Below are positions 45,562 through 57,318 of a stretch of 64,000 nt of DNA, piece after piece. A program made the translations under genes and the position numbers. This stretch comes from Patellaria atrata CBS 101060. Lineage: Eukaryota > Ascomycota > Dothideomycetes > Patellariales > Patellariaceae. The notes under the pieces were generated by a model. The model ran no database searches and had not been told where the DNA came from. It saw nothing but the letters and a program-made list of their open reading frames with translations. Within the stretch, counting starts at the first letter, position 1, and each line of letters begins with the position of its first letter. The stretch is taken from positions 2,343,561 through 2,407,560 of the forward strand of contig MU006089.1 of NCBI GenBank assembly GCA_010093705.1, given 5' to 3'.

Positions 45562-46494
45562 TTACCCAGTCAACCTCACCTCCCAGCCATCATGATCTGT
45601 ATAACTCAAACCCCAAGCCTTCGATTTCGAAAACACAAGGTCATTAGTGTAGATGACATGCTGAACATCGCCATCACCCTTTCTCGTCCAACCCGGCGGC
45701 ACGCATTTCTGCACATTTTCCGCATCGCTGGTATCATACTCGAGATTGAAATCACCCCCAACAACAGTCTTCCCAGCCGCACCAGCAACACCCTTGAGAT
45801 ACGGTACGGCATCGAACATGAGTGCCTTGCACTGCGACAAAGCCAACGGTTCCGACGACGACGAAAGATGCGTCGTGCACGTAAAATGATCCCCTCGCGC
45901 GTACGCACACACAAAGATGCGTTCCTCATTCGACGAATCCTGGGCGATGAATTTCCCTCCATACGCATCGAACGTCGTCCATTTCGAAGCTGCGACACGG
46001 CCCAAAACCGCACTCCCATACTGAAACCCGTCCTTGCACTTATATGGCGCAGCCGTACGCTTATCAATCGCCGGCATGAATGCCGAATACGTATAGTCTG
46101 TCGGCCACGCCTCGCTCAGATAACTCTGCAGCTCTGCGACGTCATTCGAGCATATCTCGTTGACCGTCACGACATTGGGGCCTGTGGCGTAGATGAGCTC
46201 GCCACCTTCGGGGATAGAGTCCCCGCCGGCGTAGCAGCCTGCAAAACCGGAATTGCATAAGTTGAGCTGGAGTTCATTGAAGGAGGTGCTGCTTGTGCTA
46301 CCGGTGCGGCCGCGACCACCAGAGCCGTATGGTGGGAGGGTGGACTTGATGATGTCGTTTGGACGGAGTTGAATTGTTGTTGGGACGGCGGCGGTAGAGA
46401 TATCCTCGTCTGGTATGCGGCATGTTGAGAGTAAGGGTTGCGTGAGAAACAGCGCTGTGAGTAAGGCGGCACGGCACCCAGGGGACGTAATCAT
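45562..46494 (-). CDS. Secreted endonuclease/exonuclease/phosphatase (EEP) fold hydrolase
   Basis: Intronless, 310 residues. Residues 1-25 form a signal peptide (ALLTALFLTQPLLS). EEP landmarks follow in order: LQLNLCNSGFAGCY (the Asn of strand 1), NVVTVNEIC (metal-binding Glu), SAFMPAIDKRTAAPYKCKDGFQYGSAVLGR, CAYARGDHFTCTTHLSS, KTVVGGDFNLEY (GDFN motif), and QHVIYTNDLVF with YTDHDGWEV (the Asp-His pair). Paired cysteines fit an extracellular protein. Secreted EEP proteins include DNases and phosphodiesterases; the substrate here is unknown. All expected catalytic residues seem present. Confidence 0.88.
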   Translation of the reverse strand: MITSPGCRAALLTALFLTQPLLSTCRIPDEDISTAAVPTTIQLRPNDIIKSTLPPYGSGGRGRTGSTSSTSFNELQLNLCNSGFAGCYAGGDSIPEGGELIYATGPNVVTVNEICSNDVAELQSYLSEAWPTDYTYSAFMPAIDKRTAAPYKCKDGFQYGSAVLGRVAASKWTTFDAYGGKFIAQDSSNEERIFVCAYARGDHFTCTTHLSSSSEPLALSQCKALMFDAVPYLKGVAGAAGKTVVGGDFNLEYDTSDAENVQKCVPPGWTRKGDGDVQHVIYTNDLVFSKSKAWGLSYTDHDGWEVRLTG

Positions 46495-47161
46495 CTTGAC
46501 AGATATATGGATTAAAGAAAATGATTTGAATGAAAATGTGCTCTTGTCTTCAAAGCGCGCGAACTGACTGAAATACCTCTTTTGAGGCCAGTGCCGTCAT
46601 CAAGCGGTGCTGTAGTCGTAGTGCTGTACGCCATATGACCCCATAGCCCCGGATTTACCTTATTTGTGCACATCTTTTGGCGAGATAGAGTTTCATAATC
46701 CGAGAATGCGCGATCCCCTGCGTTCGATATTTATCTTGACAATTCAACCTGCCATTAACGAATCTTGATCGGCCCCAATGCCAACGGGCTTAAGGCTGTT
46801 CGTGCATTGATTGGTGGCAAGCCAAGGATGCACGTCGTTTCACGGCCTATTCTTCGATCGTCCACTCACAACATCCACGGTGGATATCTCCGGATTATAT
46901 TCACATACTGACTCTAAGCCTTTGTTTCTATGGCCAGCTTTAGCTAGCAACGATCTCGATAGTCGTTAACCGCTGAGATGAACTAAAGGAGGACTTTAAC
47001 GGAGCTAGTTCAACGACAGGTTCGATTTAGAACTACCCTGCAACTGTCAATGGATGAATTGACCATTTCCGGGTCCTGGAGAGCTCTGATAATGCATTCA
47101 TAATCTCTATTCAAATTAAGAGATATTTGTAGTGGCCTATAGAACTGCGTATCTCACTTGT
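46495..47161. other. Intergenic
   Basis: Promoter side of the EEP gene and 3' side of the regulator; no gene seen. Confidence 0.55.
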
Positions 47162-49628
47162 TTAGAATGTTGGGCCGAAGTCTGATGCAGTCCCAATCTG
47201 GTTCACATCCCAACTAACATTCATTTCCAAAGGAAGAAATCCACCCCAAAATGCATCTTCATTTGGGCCGTTAGCTGCTGTACTAGATCCATTAATAGCA
47301 AAATCACCAACAGCTGAGAGATCGGTCCAGGCGAAGTCACCCATCTGTTCCGCTATCGTTGTCCCTTCTCCTGAACCTAGGCTGTCAGGATAAGTGGGAG
47401 GTTCAGCAGGACGCGATATACTGGAGGAACGAGTTTGTGGTAGCTCATGAGTCCGAAAATGGGAATCAGTCGAATTTGGTAGTCTAGGTTCGACCTTTTC
47501 CCAAAGTAGCTTGAGAAGCTGGGAGTATCGGCTCCCAAGGTGGTGAATTCCAACGCTGGATCGTTGCAACCTCGAGACTGTTTCCTGGATCATCGTCCGA
47601 ATCGCACGTTCTTCGTCAGGGGACATGACACCGACACATCGAGCGCGGTATAAAAATACGCCACTATAGACAAGATATAGATAATATCTTAGAGGCATAA
47701 AGCGTAGAGACCGCTCTGGGTCAACAAAGTTGTTTGCAGTACTCAAGATTGCTTTAGCCGCATCAAGTCCTTCGTATATGAAGCGAGCATCACCCACAGA
47801 GGCCACATTATTATAGAAGACCCGGCGAGGAGCTTGATTGTTTACCGGATTAGACTTGCCATCTTTGGATGTAAGCGCACGGATTGTTGCTTGGAAGGCG
47901 AAAGCGTTGGTATAGAGCCGTAGGTAATCATAAGACATCAGAAGAATAGCTTTAAGATGTGGCGAACCTAGGATATATTAGATGCAAAGCACGCTCTAGT
48001 AGTGAAAGAGGTATAATCCGTTGCGGGATACAGTGAGAATATAGGAAGCCGTTAGATAAACGTTACTTACATGTCAATGTTCCCCACACGCTTTTCCATC
48101 CGTATATAGCGGCTCGAAAATCATCAATGAACTTGATATAGCCGCCAGCAAGATGAGAGCGAAAGCTGGATCCCGGATTTGAGTAGAGTACATCATGAAC
48201 GTTACTCATTATCTGCGTCTGCTCAAGAAAAGCTTGATATATACTGGCGTAATCTTCATCATTTGGACTTCGGGGTAATAAAGAAACATAATCCTCTCGT
48301 CGGAGGTTAGTCAGTGGTCCAGGTCCTCTAGACCAGAATGCTCTCCCAATCCTTATTGATATTTGACGGTCTGATATGTAACAAGTTGTCCATACAAGAC
48401 GCTTACGACTGAAAAGTGAATCCTTACCTTCGTCCATGAGTCTAAATGAAAACTTATCAAGACCAAGAAAATATGCAAGCCTAAGGGCAATACCTACATG
48501 ACACCAAGCCTCTCGATCCTCCTCTCCGCGACCTATATGGCCTGACTGTGCTTTTTTCTGTGTATAAGGGGTCCATTCGGCAAGGATTAGTAAAGCTTCG
48601 ACAGCCCCAACATCCCCTTCGCCGCCTGCGGCCAGATCAGAAACAAGTGACCGCATATAGCTAGAACAGACTTCGTATAGGTTAGGTTCATCAAGGAGGT
48701 CTTTTGACGCAATTACCAGGATGGCGGTTAATAGATGTTGTTCACGTGTAGCAGTTTCTATTAACCTTGAGGAATCAAAGGTCTCAGGGGGAGCCAGAGG
48801 AAAGTATGGATGATAATGAACTCGGTATCGTTCAAGTAATTTAACTATTTTCTCAATGCTCAGACTTCCTTGGTTGAGCAAAGGATATACAAGTTCGTTA
48901 GCTGGGGCACCTGTATATATTGACTGTCGGTGGTTCATAGCTGGACTCTGGATTTGATGAGATCGCAAATTATATTCCTCGTTAGATCCGTTCTCTGCTA
49001 CCTGGGCTAGAATGCCGAGAGCATCTGATGGATTTTGCAAGTTTGAGAACGGCATAGGTTCTGAAGCAGAGGAGGACGAGTTTCCATTACGATTCAAGGG
49101 GCCACGGACTTCTGAAGGCGGTTTGCTTCCGCTCCCTCCAGTTGGATCATAAGTTCCAACATTTCCGAGCTCATGGAAATGCTGACCAGTGTTTAGCTCC
49201 GTATATGGGTTCTTGAAACTCTCAAGTCCAGAAATTGATGAATCTAAAGGCTTCTTTCTCACTCGTCGCCCTCCACGATTAGAACCGCCTAGAACGCACT
49301 CGAGAGACTCTCTTTTACATCTCAGACATGGTAATTGAACAATATCACCATTGAAACGTCTGAAATGCAGAACAAGTCGTTAGTGATAGTCCACAGTAAA
49401 CGAGATAGCGCATATCATCTGTAGTTCAATGCTGAAAACTATACCATGTTCCACTTTCTAGGCGGCCTTTGAATCTGTTTGTTGGACTTACAGATGGCAT
49501 CTTGATTTCCTTTTGCGGCAATTGAGACAAGCCCTGTTAACCCTTTTCGACGTTGAGTTTTCGCCATCACGCGGCGCATCTTCCGGTGTGCGAGGTGCTA
49601 CATCTGTAGAGTCCTGAGAGGGTTCCAT
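47162..49628 (-). CDS. Zn2Cys6 transcription factor with fungal-specific regulatory domain
   Basis: Three exons on minus (49628-49492, 49359-48071, 47967-47162) sum to 2232 nt, 743 residues. The binuclear zinc cluster is split by intron 1: C34, C37 and C44 in RACLNCRKRKSRC, then C57, C60 and C67 in PCLRCKRESLEC, spacing CX2CX6CX12CX2CX6C. A basic linker (RGGRRVRKK) and a polar stretch follow. The middle homology region runs from about residue 215 (LLERYRVHYHPYFPLAPP) through EDREAWCHVGIALRLAYFLGLDK and RKRLVWTTCYISDRQISIRIGR. The tail is acidic/Trp-containing and may activate. It is divergent from a short-chain dehydrogenase 354 bp away, a plausible target. The factor's ligand or pathway is unknown. 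Confidence 0.94.
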
Positions 49629-49982
49629 GCGGTAAATGAGAAAAGGATTTAAAGACCACCGAGCGGTTAGTAGTCGGCAAATGAATGAAGGGGGAGGGGG
49701 AACTAAATAGCCTAGTGCCAAAGTTCCACTCCCGAAATCCGCTTCGACGACCCTTGCACCTGCGTCATTCGAATTGATGTCTACTCACTTCGTATACTAT
49801 ATTCAAGATAGCCTAATCCTTATAGAGGATTCTTAGAAGACGTCAATCTCAGTGGTATACCTGCCCTTAAGGTACCTATTCAGCAATCGAGAGATGCTCA
49901 CTATGTCAAAGTATGGGATATATCTCCATCAGAATTGAAAATCTCGACCGACCATCCTAGTTAATACTCGACATCCCGCGTT
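49629..49982. promoter_or_regulatory. Divergent promoter between regulator and SDR
   Basis: The 354 bp between the start codons of the Zn2Cys6 factor (minus) and the SDR (plus). I do not see an unambiguous CGG inverted pair, so self- or cross-regulation is only inferred from arrangement. Confidence 0.55.
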
Positions 49983-50936
49983 ATGTCTGCTAGTAATAAC
50001 ATCAAAGGGAAGCTTGCACTGATAACAGGTGCTTCGGGCGGGTAAATAGGACTGGATTCATCGTTAAGACGACTCTCTCTCTGACTCTATTCGTATAGAA
50101 TTGGAGCAGCTTGCGCAAAGAAACTTGCCCTACAAGATGTCGATCTAGCACTTACATACTCAACTAATCAGTTAGCGATTGAAGAGCTCGTTGCTCAAAT
50201 ACGTAAGGAGCATGAATGCGAGCGTCCAGACGCAGGTTACCTTCGGATCACAATACACAAAGTTGACCTCAGCTCTACCGAAGAGACAATCCAGCTCTGC
50301 GAAGATGTAAGAAAAGCGCATGGAAAGCCGGTCCAAATTCTCTTCAGTAATGCAGGATATGGAAAGAGAATTCAAGACATCTGGTCTGTCCCGTTCTCAT
50401 ACATGATGAGGACAAACTTGCTGACTGGTAACTCCAGGGATATCCCTATCGAAGAATTCGATTACACCCTGACGGTGAATCTCCGAGCGTCATTTCTTTT
50501 AGTAAAAGGCGTAGTTGAAGGTATGAAAACCAAACAATGGGGTCGCATCATTTTCTGTTCTTCTATCGCAGCATATGGCGCGGGAATCAATGGAGCGCGT
50601 AAGTCTCCCCAATACTTAAGTCTGAAAGTCTGAGAGGACCATCTCTCACCCTGATCAGACTACGCAGCCTCTAAAGGTGGGCTTACGGCCATGATGAAGA
50701 ACCTCGCAAGCCGGTTAGCTCCCTACAACATCACCGTTAACGATGTAGCTCCAGCAATGATTGGAGGTACTGGGATGATTCCGAACGGAAATATCGTTCC
50801 TGGTCTTGTCGACAGTATACCCATCGGACGTCTTGGTTTGCCTGAGGAAGTCGCAAACGTCGTACACATGTTCTGTACGACTGGATATGCCACTGGACAA
50901 AGTTTTCTCCTAGCTGGAGGACTCAATCATAAGTAG
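49983..50936 (+). CDS. Short-chain dehydrogenase/reductase (3-oxoacyl-[ACP] reductase-like)
   Basis: Four exons, 49983-50041, 50099-50383, 50438-50598 and 50659-50936, sum to 783 nt, 260 residues. The classical SDR pattern is complete: GASGGIGAACA (TGxxxGxG cofactor motif, spanning intron 1), the NAG motif in LFSNAGYG, the catalytic Ser in IIFCSSIAAYG, and the YxxxK pair Y170/K174 in HYAASKGG, which intron 3 precedes. The C-terminus has PIGRLGLPEEVANVVHMF and GQSFLLAGGL, as in FabG-like enzymes. NAD(P)H-dependent reduction of a keto group is expected; substrate unknown. Confidence 0.94.
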
Positions 50937-52059
50937 AACTGGTCACTGACGGATGCAGCGATCTTTAACCATTTCTCTAAATCTTCTCCCCTACCTTGTT
51001 CCCTCCTTCAAGTTTGCCCTCCGCGTATCACACATATATTATCTAGTCAGGGTTTTGCCTTATCACTCGTAATTCCACCCTCTGTACGCTCTCGGCATTT
51101 GCGTTTTGCAGTTTCTAGCTCATTATAGTTCAATCGATTTAACCGTCTCTCCATCCTAGAATCGCCATCCAATTGCTGTCCACTTATTGTATGTGCCAGA
51201 TCTCCATTGGCCTGAGTCTACGTTCCAGTTTAACGGTTCGGTAAAATCGGGCGTATCCTCTAAAGTCATCGTGCAAGACAATAGGGCACTTCCAGGATAA
51301 TTTAAACCTATAATGTAGTACAATGAGGGTTTGAGATCTACGCCTTCCGTCGGTATAAATATCCTTTATAGAGAATTTCAATTTATACATCTATGCTACC
51401 AATGCAAATAGGCGGTTATACTTGGTTCTCGCCCAAGATGCTTACACTCTTCCAACCTTACCCATCGATTCCATCATTTACATCAAATAATTCTTATCGT
51501 TTCCCTCAAGGATTGTCCTCTCAATTTAGGAGCGTGCGTCGTTGCGGTTCGGACTGAAACAAGTCTCGGTATCGAATTGAATATATTCGAGTAACGACTG
51601 AGAATGATGGGCAGCTGAATGTGAGAGTTCACTCCAACTGAGTGAGCATACTATGTAGAAGTCAGTAACAATGAGTCAACAGATACTCATCGAATTGTGG
51701 TGGGCTCAAGAGGCTTACATAATATTGAGTTCTGCCGTCTTACGAACAAGGATTTTGATGGAAGCTCCCAGCCATTCTATCATTCGTTACCGATACAATC
51801 AAAGGAGGTCAGATAAAAGCACATTACATCTTGGTAGCTGTGGACCGGTCCGAATTGACATCTTTTAAGTGGCACCAAGGATTATGAATCCATTGCCAAG
51901 CTTTTTTCAAGCTGGAGCCTCCTTCAAGAGTTTTGGGATACAGTTTGGCCCCCACTGGAGTCAAAACTCCTATAATATATAAAATCCCTAGAACTTGTAA
52001 GATGATAATGTGCTACAACCCACAATTGTTGCTTCACGCTTGAGGAGCACGCCTGCAAC
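50937..52059. other. Intergenic
   Basis: No supported gene in 1.1 kb. A TATATAAAA box at 51976-51984 lies 76 bases before the next start codon. Confidence 0.55.
51976..51984 (+). promoter_or_regulatory. TATA box of the 52060 gene
   Basis: TATATAAAA, 76 bases upstream of the ATG at 52060, a spacing that fits a core promoter with a short leader. Confidence 0.5.
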
Positions 52060-54418
52060 ATGGTTTTTGTACGCTCTTTCTTCGTTTCCCCTCTTGTCGT
52101 TTACTTACCTTCCTGCTTAGCCAGAAATGATAGAGAGGCACGATTTCAAGCTGCAGTCGGAAATTTCAGGATCCCGCTCAATGACCAGAGAGTTATTGAT
52201 AAGGTTAAAGTGAAAGAAGATAATCTGACAAACTTTGACTGTTTATGGAACAAGACAATTGAGTACTGGCTCGACAATGAACTTCCGCAGCAAGACGAGA
52301 ACAGCACCTTGTTTCAATTCGCGAACAGCTGTAGTATAGGCGAATATCACAATAACTTGACAGAAAACGCGGAAAGAAATCTTACTTGGTGGCTAGAATT
52401 ACCAGATTACAATAACGACTTCATTCTACTATGGAATGAGAGATATATCGACCTATCAGAAAGATATCTTACAGCGGTAGAAAACGAGTCACAAAACCTC
52501 CACTATGAGATTATGGGTTCCTATATGGGCATCGGTGAAAGCGTCAGCTGTAGTCCCCATATTGATCGCATCCTTGATGAGGCGAGTGAATGGGATAAAG
52601 CTGGTGCTGGAGCTGCAACAACACTGATGGCTCTTGTTCCTACATTTTTGGCATTTGGCAATCTGTGAGTCTTCTCAGTTAGGCCTTCCCTATTCCACCC
52701 TGTTACAGTCGGCGCTCCTTGATCGGTGTTCACTGGTTGTGGGAACGCTAGTGTCTGTCAAAGTCAACCGCTATCCCAAAGGTATACAGATATCAGCCTA
52801 TCCGTATAGTCTAGGCGTTTCCTATGGTCAGAGTAGCTGTACGGTTCATGACTGACAATGAACAGCTTTGTCCCCCGAAGTTCGGAAGCTTTCGCTACAA
52901 GCTGGCTTATTGGGTTCGGCGCTGCTCTCTATAGCTTTGGGCTTCCAGTTCGAAGTGTAAGTGGAATTCTCTTTTTATATATGTTCAGCAATTGCAGCTA
53001 GAGACACTCCTCAATTCCAAACTGACAAAGAGTATAGCGGCCTTCTGTGCCCAGGAAGAGGGTCACCGAATTAGGGACTTTCGGTATCGCACCGTTAGCG
53101 GAAATCGCAAAGTTGGGTGACAAAACCTGTCGGACCACTTTGGATTACCTGAGAAAATGGACACGATATACGGAACCAGTTGATGGCTTGAACTTGGCGC
53201 ACGGCCAAATGCCTGCGCATTATCAAGTCTTCGCAAATATTCGAAGTAAGGTGTTGGACCCAGAAGACATCAAGAAGCGCTGGCATTGGTGGCATATACC
53301 TTCCGTATTGATTGCAGCCAGCCAAGGTCTCATCTTCGGTTTTGTTGTTGAACCATTGTTTTCAGCTCCGGGAATTCCCAGATTTATGTTCGCTTGTGCG
53401 CATCAAAGGTACGTATCGTTCTTTCCGTGACTGTGTATCTTAGAACACTATTCTGACTGACTCCCTGCAATAGCTGGACCGGTCTGTACCTGGCAATTAG
53501 TGCACTTGCAAATGCTTGCTTTCGTCTAGCTCTGTGGCAGCTAGCTGATCATGAAGTTGTCACTAGTAAGTTGCCCCTCAGATAAAACAACTCTTCGGTA
53601 GATTGGCTTACAGCGATGTAGTCTATCCGATATCGCCTGAAACAAAGTCATCTCTTGACAACCTCATTCCTAAAGAATCAGAAAATAACGAAGAGGGAAG
53701 TACGGCTGTTGAGTTGCCTCCTCTCTATGCGCCCTTGGTCTATAAATTACGTTCCTTTATCCCTAGTTTTTCGAGAGCGGGAACTTTGGAGCAGAAACAA
53801 CTTTTGGAGCATCCATCAGGAGCGATACTGGACCCTGTGAAAGAGCAGGTGGTCTACTTGAAGGCTCTTCTCAAACATCCCATGTCGCTCTTTCAGGGAA
53901 GCGCGTCCGGTGTAGCTCGTCGATATCGTCCGCTTATTCTTCTAATACATCTCTCAACGGAAGGCCGACCGCAACTAAGAACACTATTTACGGGCTTTTG
54001 CGAAGCTACATTACTATTAGTGTTGACCTTTTTCTTTGCCGCACAGTGGGGAGGTAATCTGTACATTACAGTTTGGGCCCTTGGACTTCTGCTCCTCTTT
54101 ATAACCGTTGGACGAGCACTCGCATTCATCTATGTCTGGATCAGCGCGCAGACATGGGGTCTCCATGTCATCAACTGTGACGAGAGCGACGAAATCTTAG
54201 GTTGTTTAAGAATTGTATGCAGCATGGAAGATGTCCTGGTAATCGTGAACGGCGCTCACTACTACAATGGCTATCGTCTCAATTTCTTGCCAGAGTTCAG
54301 CCAGTGGAGACTGCATTATGCAGCCGGCAAATTTGATGGAGAGATATCCGAAGCAAAAGTGAACAGTACCGAGGAAGACTTAAAGCAAAATATCTCACTA
54401 TCCCAAATGCCGGTTTAG
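52060..54418 (+). CDS. Unknown multi-pass membrane protein with secreted-type N-terminus
   Basis: Exons 52060-52664, 52866-52956, 53038-53408 and 53474 to about 53540-53565 are in phase, and a last open stretch runs to 54418. The first ~200 residues follow a possible signal peptide, carry many NxS/T sites and contain Cys pairs (FDCLWN, SCSIGEY, SCSPHID), so they are probably extracellular. Hydrophobic segments follow: LMALVPTFLAFGNL, FATSWLIGFGAALYSFGLPV, PSVLIAASQGLIFGFVV, WTGLYLAISALANACF, LLLVLTFFFAAQW and LGLLLLFITVGRALAFIYVW. A cytoplasmic loop and tail are polar. The junction into the last exon is unclear: the good GT at 53566 puts every nearby AG out of frame, while a weak GT near 53536 joined to the AG at 53611-53612 keeps it. 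It may be a frameshift, an assembly error or a weak splice site. The family is common in fungi but I cannot name it. Confidence 0.7.
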
Positions 54419-55797
54419 GTCATAGCATGATGGGTCTCCGGGGTGCTGTCTACATTCGACAACTACATAACTACATTATTCAAGTTCTAATAGGGTTATT
54501 TCAGGTTTCCATACTTCTCTGTTTTTGCAGAACTACATGTCTCAAGGAAGGCTGAGCTCAGACTGCAAATATCATGACTACAAAGTATCCCGATACAATG
54601 ACAGTTATCACCACCCACGTTCACGAAACATTTTGTGTCCACACTCTCGGGTTGTAAATCAAGCCTTTCTAGTGGAAAAGATGATTTATCCGGATATTAG
54701 GATATGTGGTAAAGGGACTCGCATGCGAGATGCGAGCAAAACCGGTGAAGATAGAATATCAGTAGCTGAATCTGGAATGAAGATGCGAGGAGATTATACG
54801 TGCGGTCCAATATTAGACGCCCGGAGGCGTACTGAGTGGGTGCATCCCACATGTTACCAAAACAATTTCGCACCGCATAATCGCGACGTTGCTGCCTGTC
54901 CAATGTTTTGAGATCAACCAATGCAAGTTTTCGTGAAGGCTGGGGAAACAGGCGGTCCCTTTGGTCATTGGAAAGCCTCATAGGTAGGCAAATCAAGGCA
55001 AGGTTTGCGGTCCGGAGTCTCATCGGATGAGCCGGTAAGTTAGGACTAGTGCCGGTTCAACATATGCTCCGAGTAACGCTTCGTGCAACTTCATGTCCAG
55101 CTTTTCATCCCTAACCTAATCGTTTTACATCTTGAAACGCAAACAGACTCTCGGAGGGGACTCGTGGTACCTTGTGCTTCTCCAAAAACATCCAGCTGGC
55201 CTCATCGTACGGTGGCAGCAAGCCCGCATAACTACTCCTAGAACCGTCGTAGGAGAGATCTCTGGAGTAGTATTTCACAAAAGATTCCAACTTCAACAGC
55301 TTTGTATTAGAGTCTAATATGAGGGAACCGAAGGTTCCGAAAAGCCCAAGATTTATTCGCCGGTATTAATATCAATATTTCACCCCTGTCCAAGTGGTCC
55401 CAGCCGCACGCAGTCTTGCGAAGCTGCGGTTTCCCCACGTTCAATAAGCAACGGACTTTGCGCGCATACTAAGGGTTTGTTTTACCATCCATACCCCCCA
55501 AAATGGGGACACTACCAATGATTAACTCCCAAGAGACTTTATTCTGGTCTTTTCCTGCGTGGTCCATTTCACAAGGCGCATTCCACCCCCCAGAAACATA
55601 GCCTTGTAGGCAAGAAAGTAGAAATGCTCGAAGTGATACTGCAAGGACGGAGTATTATAAGAATCAGGCTCGACCCACCCAACGGTCATTTTACCATAAC
55701 TTGAGATCTGCCCTGGGATATTCTATATGGGAAGTATCTCATCATATTATTGGTCTTATTTTCAAATTCTCCACAATCAGCCACAGGCATTTGGACT
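54419..55797. other. Intergenic
   Basis: No gene supported; frames at 54525-54911 (plus) and 54697-55023 (minus) overlap on opposite strands without domain features. The end probably includes the promoter of the rhodopsin-domain gene. Confidence 0.5.
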
Positions 55798-57318
55798 ATG
55801 GCGGGAGGCTTTTATGCCCCTCTGTCTCAGTGGAAAGCCTGGCCACATCATAACTGGGTCAATCCAGAGAAAAGAGGATGGGGCCTTAGTATCCTTGTTA
55901 TCATTCTGTCAGTGCTTACAATTTCTGTTGTTTGTGCCAGACTCTGGGCTCGTATGAGATTGCAACGCAATGCCGGAGTGGACGATGTTCTTATCACAAT
56001 TGCTGTCGTATGTGCTCAGCGAGCTGTCTAAACAGATTCATAGGTCTGACCAAGCTTTAGATACCAATGTTGGGACTAGACGTGTCCACAATCCTCGGTA
56101 TGACGCTCAGGGACACTCCAAGAAACATCGATGAATATATAAACGCTAATGCCATCAATTTAGGATCAAGGATATATGGATTGGGACTTCATCTATACGA
56201 TCAAACACCTGTTACAGCATTACAGAGTCCTAAGGTGAGAACGAGCATTTGCCCATCGAGCCCTCTATTTCTACCCCCTATCTTTCACTGTTCAAATATA
56301 CCAGCATCTTTCAAATTCAATATCTAATCATATTCTGATTATTCAATGTAGATCAGTCTAGTAATCGAGATCTTCTATATCTTCTGCACAGGCCTAACGA
56401 AAATCTCGATCCTTTGTCTCTACCAACGCCTAGCTCCCCATAAAGTCGCCCAATCGTTCATTTACAAGACCTGGGCCTGCATCGCCTTCATTATCGCATA
56501 CGTGATCACCTTCCTCTTCGTCAGGAGTTTCGGCTGCAAGCCTATCTCCGCCTTCTGGTACCGTCAGATCCCACAATGGCGCGCAACCCACGAGTTCTCC
56601 TGCCTCGATGACGCTGCGGTCTACTTCACCGCCGGCTCCATCAGCGTCGTGCAGGATATTCTCGCCGTTATTCTTCCCATGATTCTCGTATGGAAATTAC
56701 AGATGACACGGCGTCAAAAGATAGCCGTTGGAATCATCTTCAGTCTCGGTATAGTGTAAGTTATCACCCCACTATTCAGCATCAGCCAGCAAATAAAGAT
56801 TCCCCATCACATGAAAACTTCAACTCACAAAACACAGCACCTGCATAACCTGCGCAATGCGTCTGATCTACCTCCACCGCATCCTCTACACCACCTACGA
56901 CATAAGCTGGGAGAGCGAATCCGCCTGGGTTTGGACGGCCGTGGAAGTTCATCTCGGCATGATCTGCGCCTCTGCACCAGCTCTGCGCTTCTTCTTCGGC
57001 CGCTTCTTCGAGAAGTCGCGCTCGCGCTCTCCGTCTTCCACGTCCCGCCGCTCCACCATCACCGACATCGGCTCGATGCTCAAGTCGATGCTGCGGCCGT
57101 CGGTGAGCTCGCGCACCACTGCTAGTAGTAACGCTACCGTGCCGGTTAGCGAGGCGTTGGGGTTTAAGGAGATGAGCGGGTGGTCGAGTGAGGTTTTGGG
57201 TTCGAGGGATACGTGTGTGAGTAACACTGTTGTCGATGACTCTGATGAGCAGATTTCGCCGGCGCTGACGCCGGGGGAGAGGAGTATTAATGTTCAGAGG
57301 ACGTTTAATGTTGTTTGA
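55798..57318 (+). CDS. Fungal rhodopsin-domain (seven-helix-type) integral membrane protein
   Basis: Five exons, 55798-56007, 56061-56097, 56164-56234, 56352-56755 and 56838-57318, sum to 1203 nt, 400 residues. Helices with family motifs are clear: LSILVIILSVLTISVVCARLWAR, NAGVDDVLITIAV, ISLVIEIFYIFCTGLTKISILCLYQRL, TWACIAFIIAYVITFLF, FGCKPISAFW, FTAGSISVVQDILAVILPMILVWKL, RRQKIAVGIIFSLGIVTCITCAMRL and VEVHLGMICASAPALRFFF. The DD pair after helix 2, KISIL and CAPALR-type end are typical of the fungal rhodopsin-domain (SAT4/PTH11-neighbour) family. The tail is Ser/Thr-rich and cytoplasmic. No CFEM domain precedes it, so it is not a canonical PTH11 receptor. Exon 2 is only 37 nt. Confidence 0.9.
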
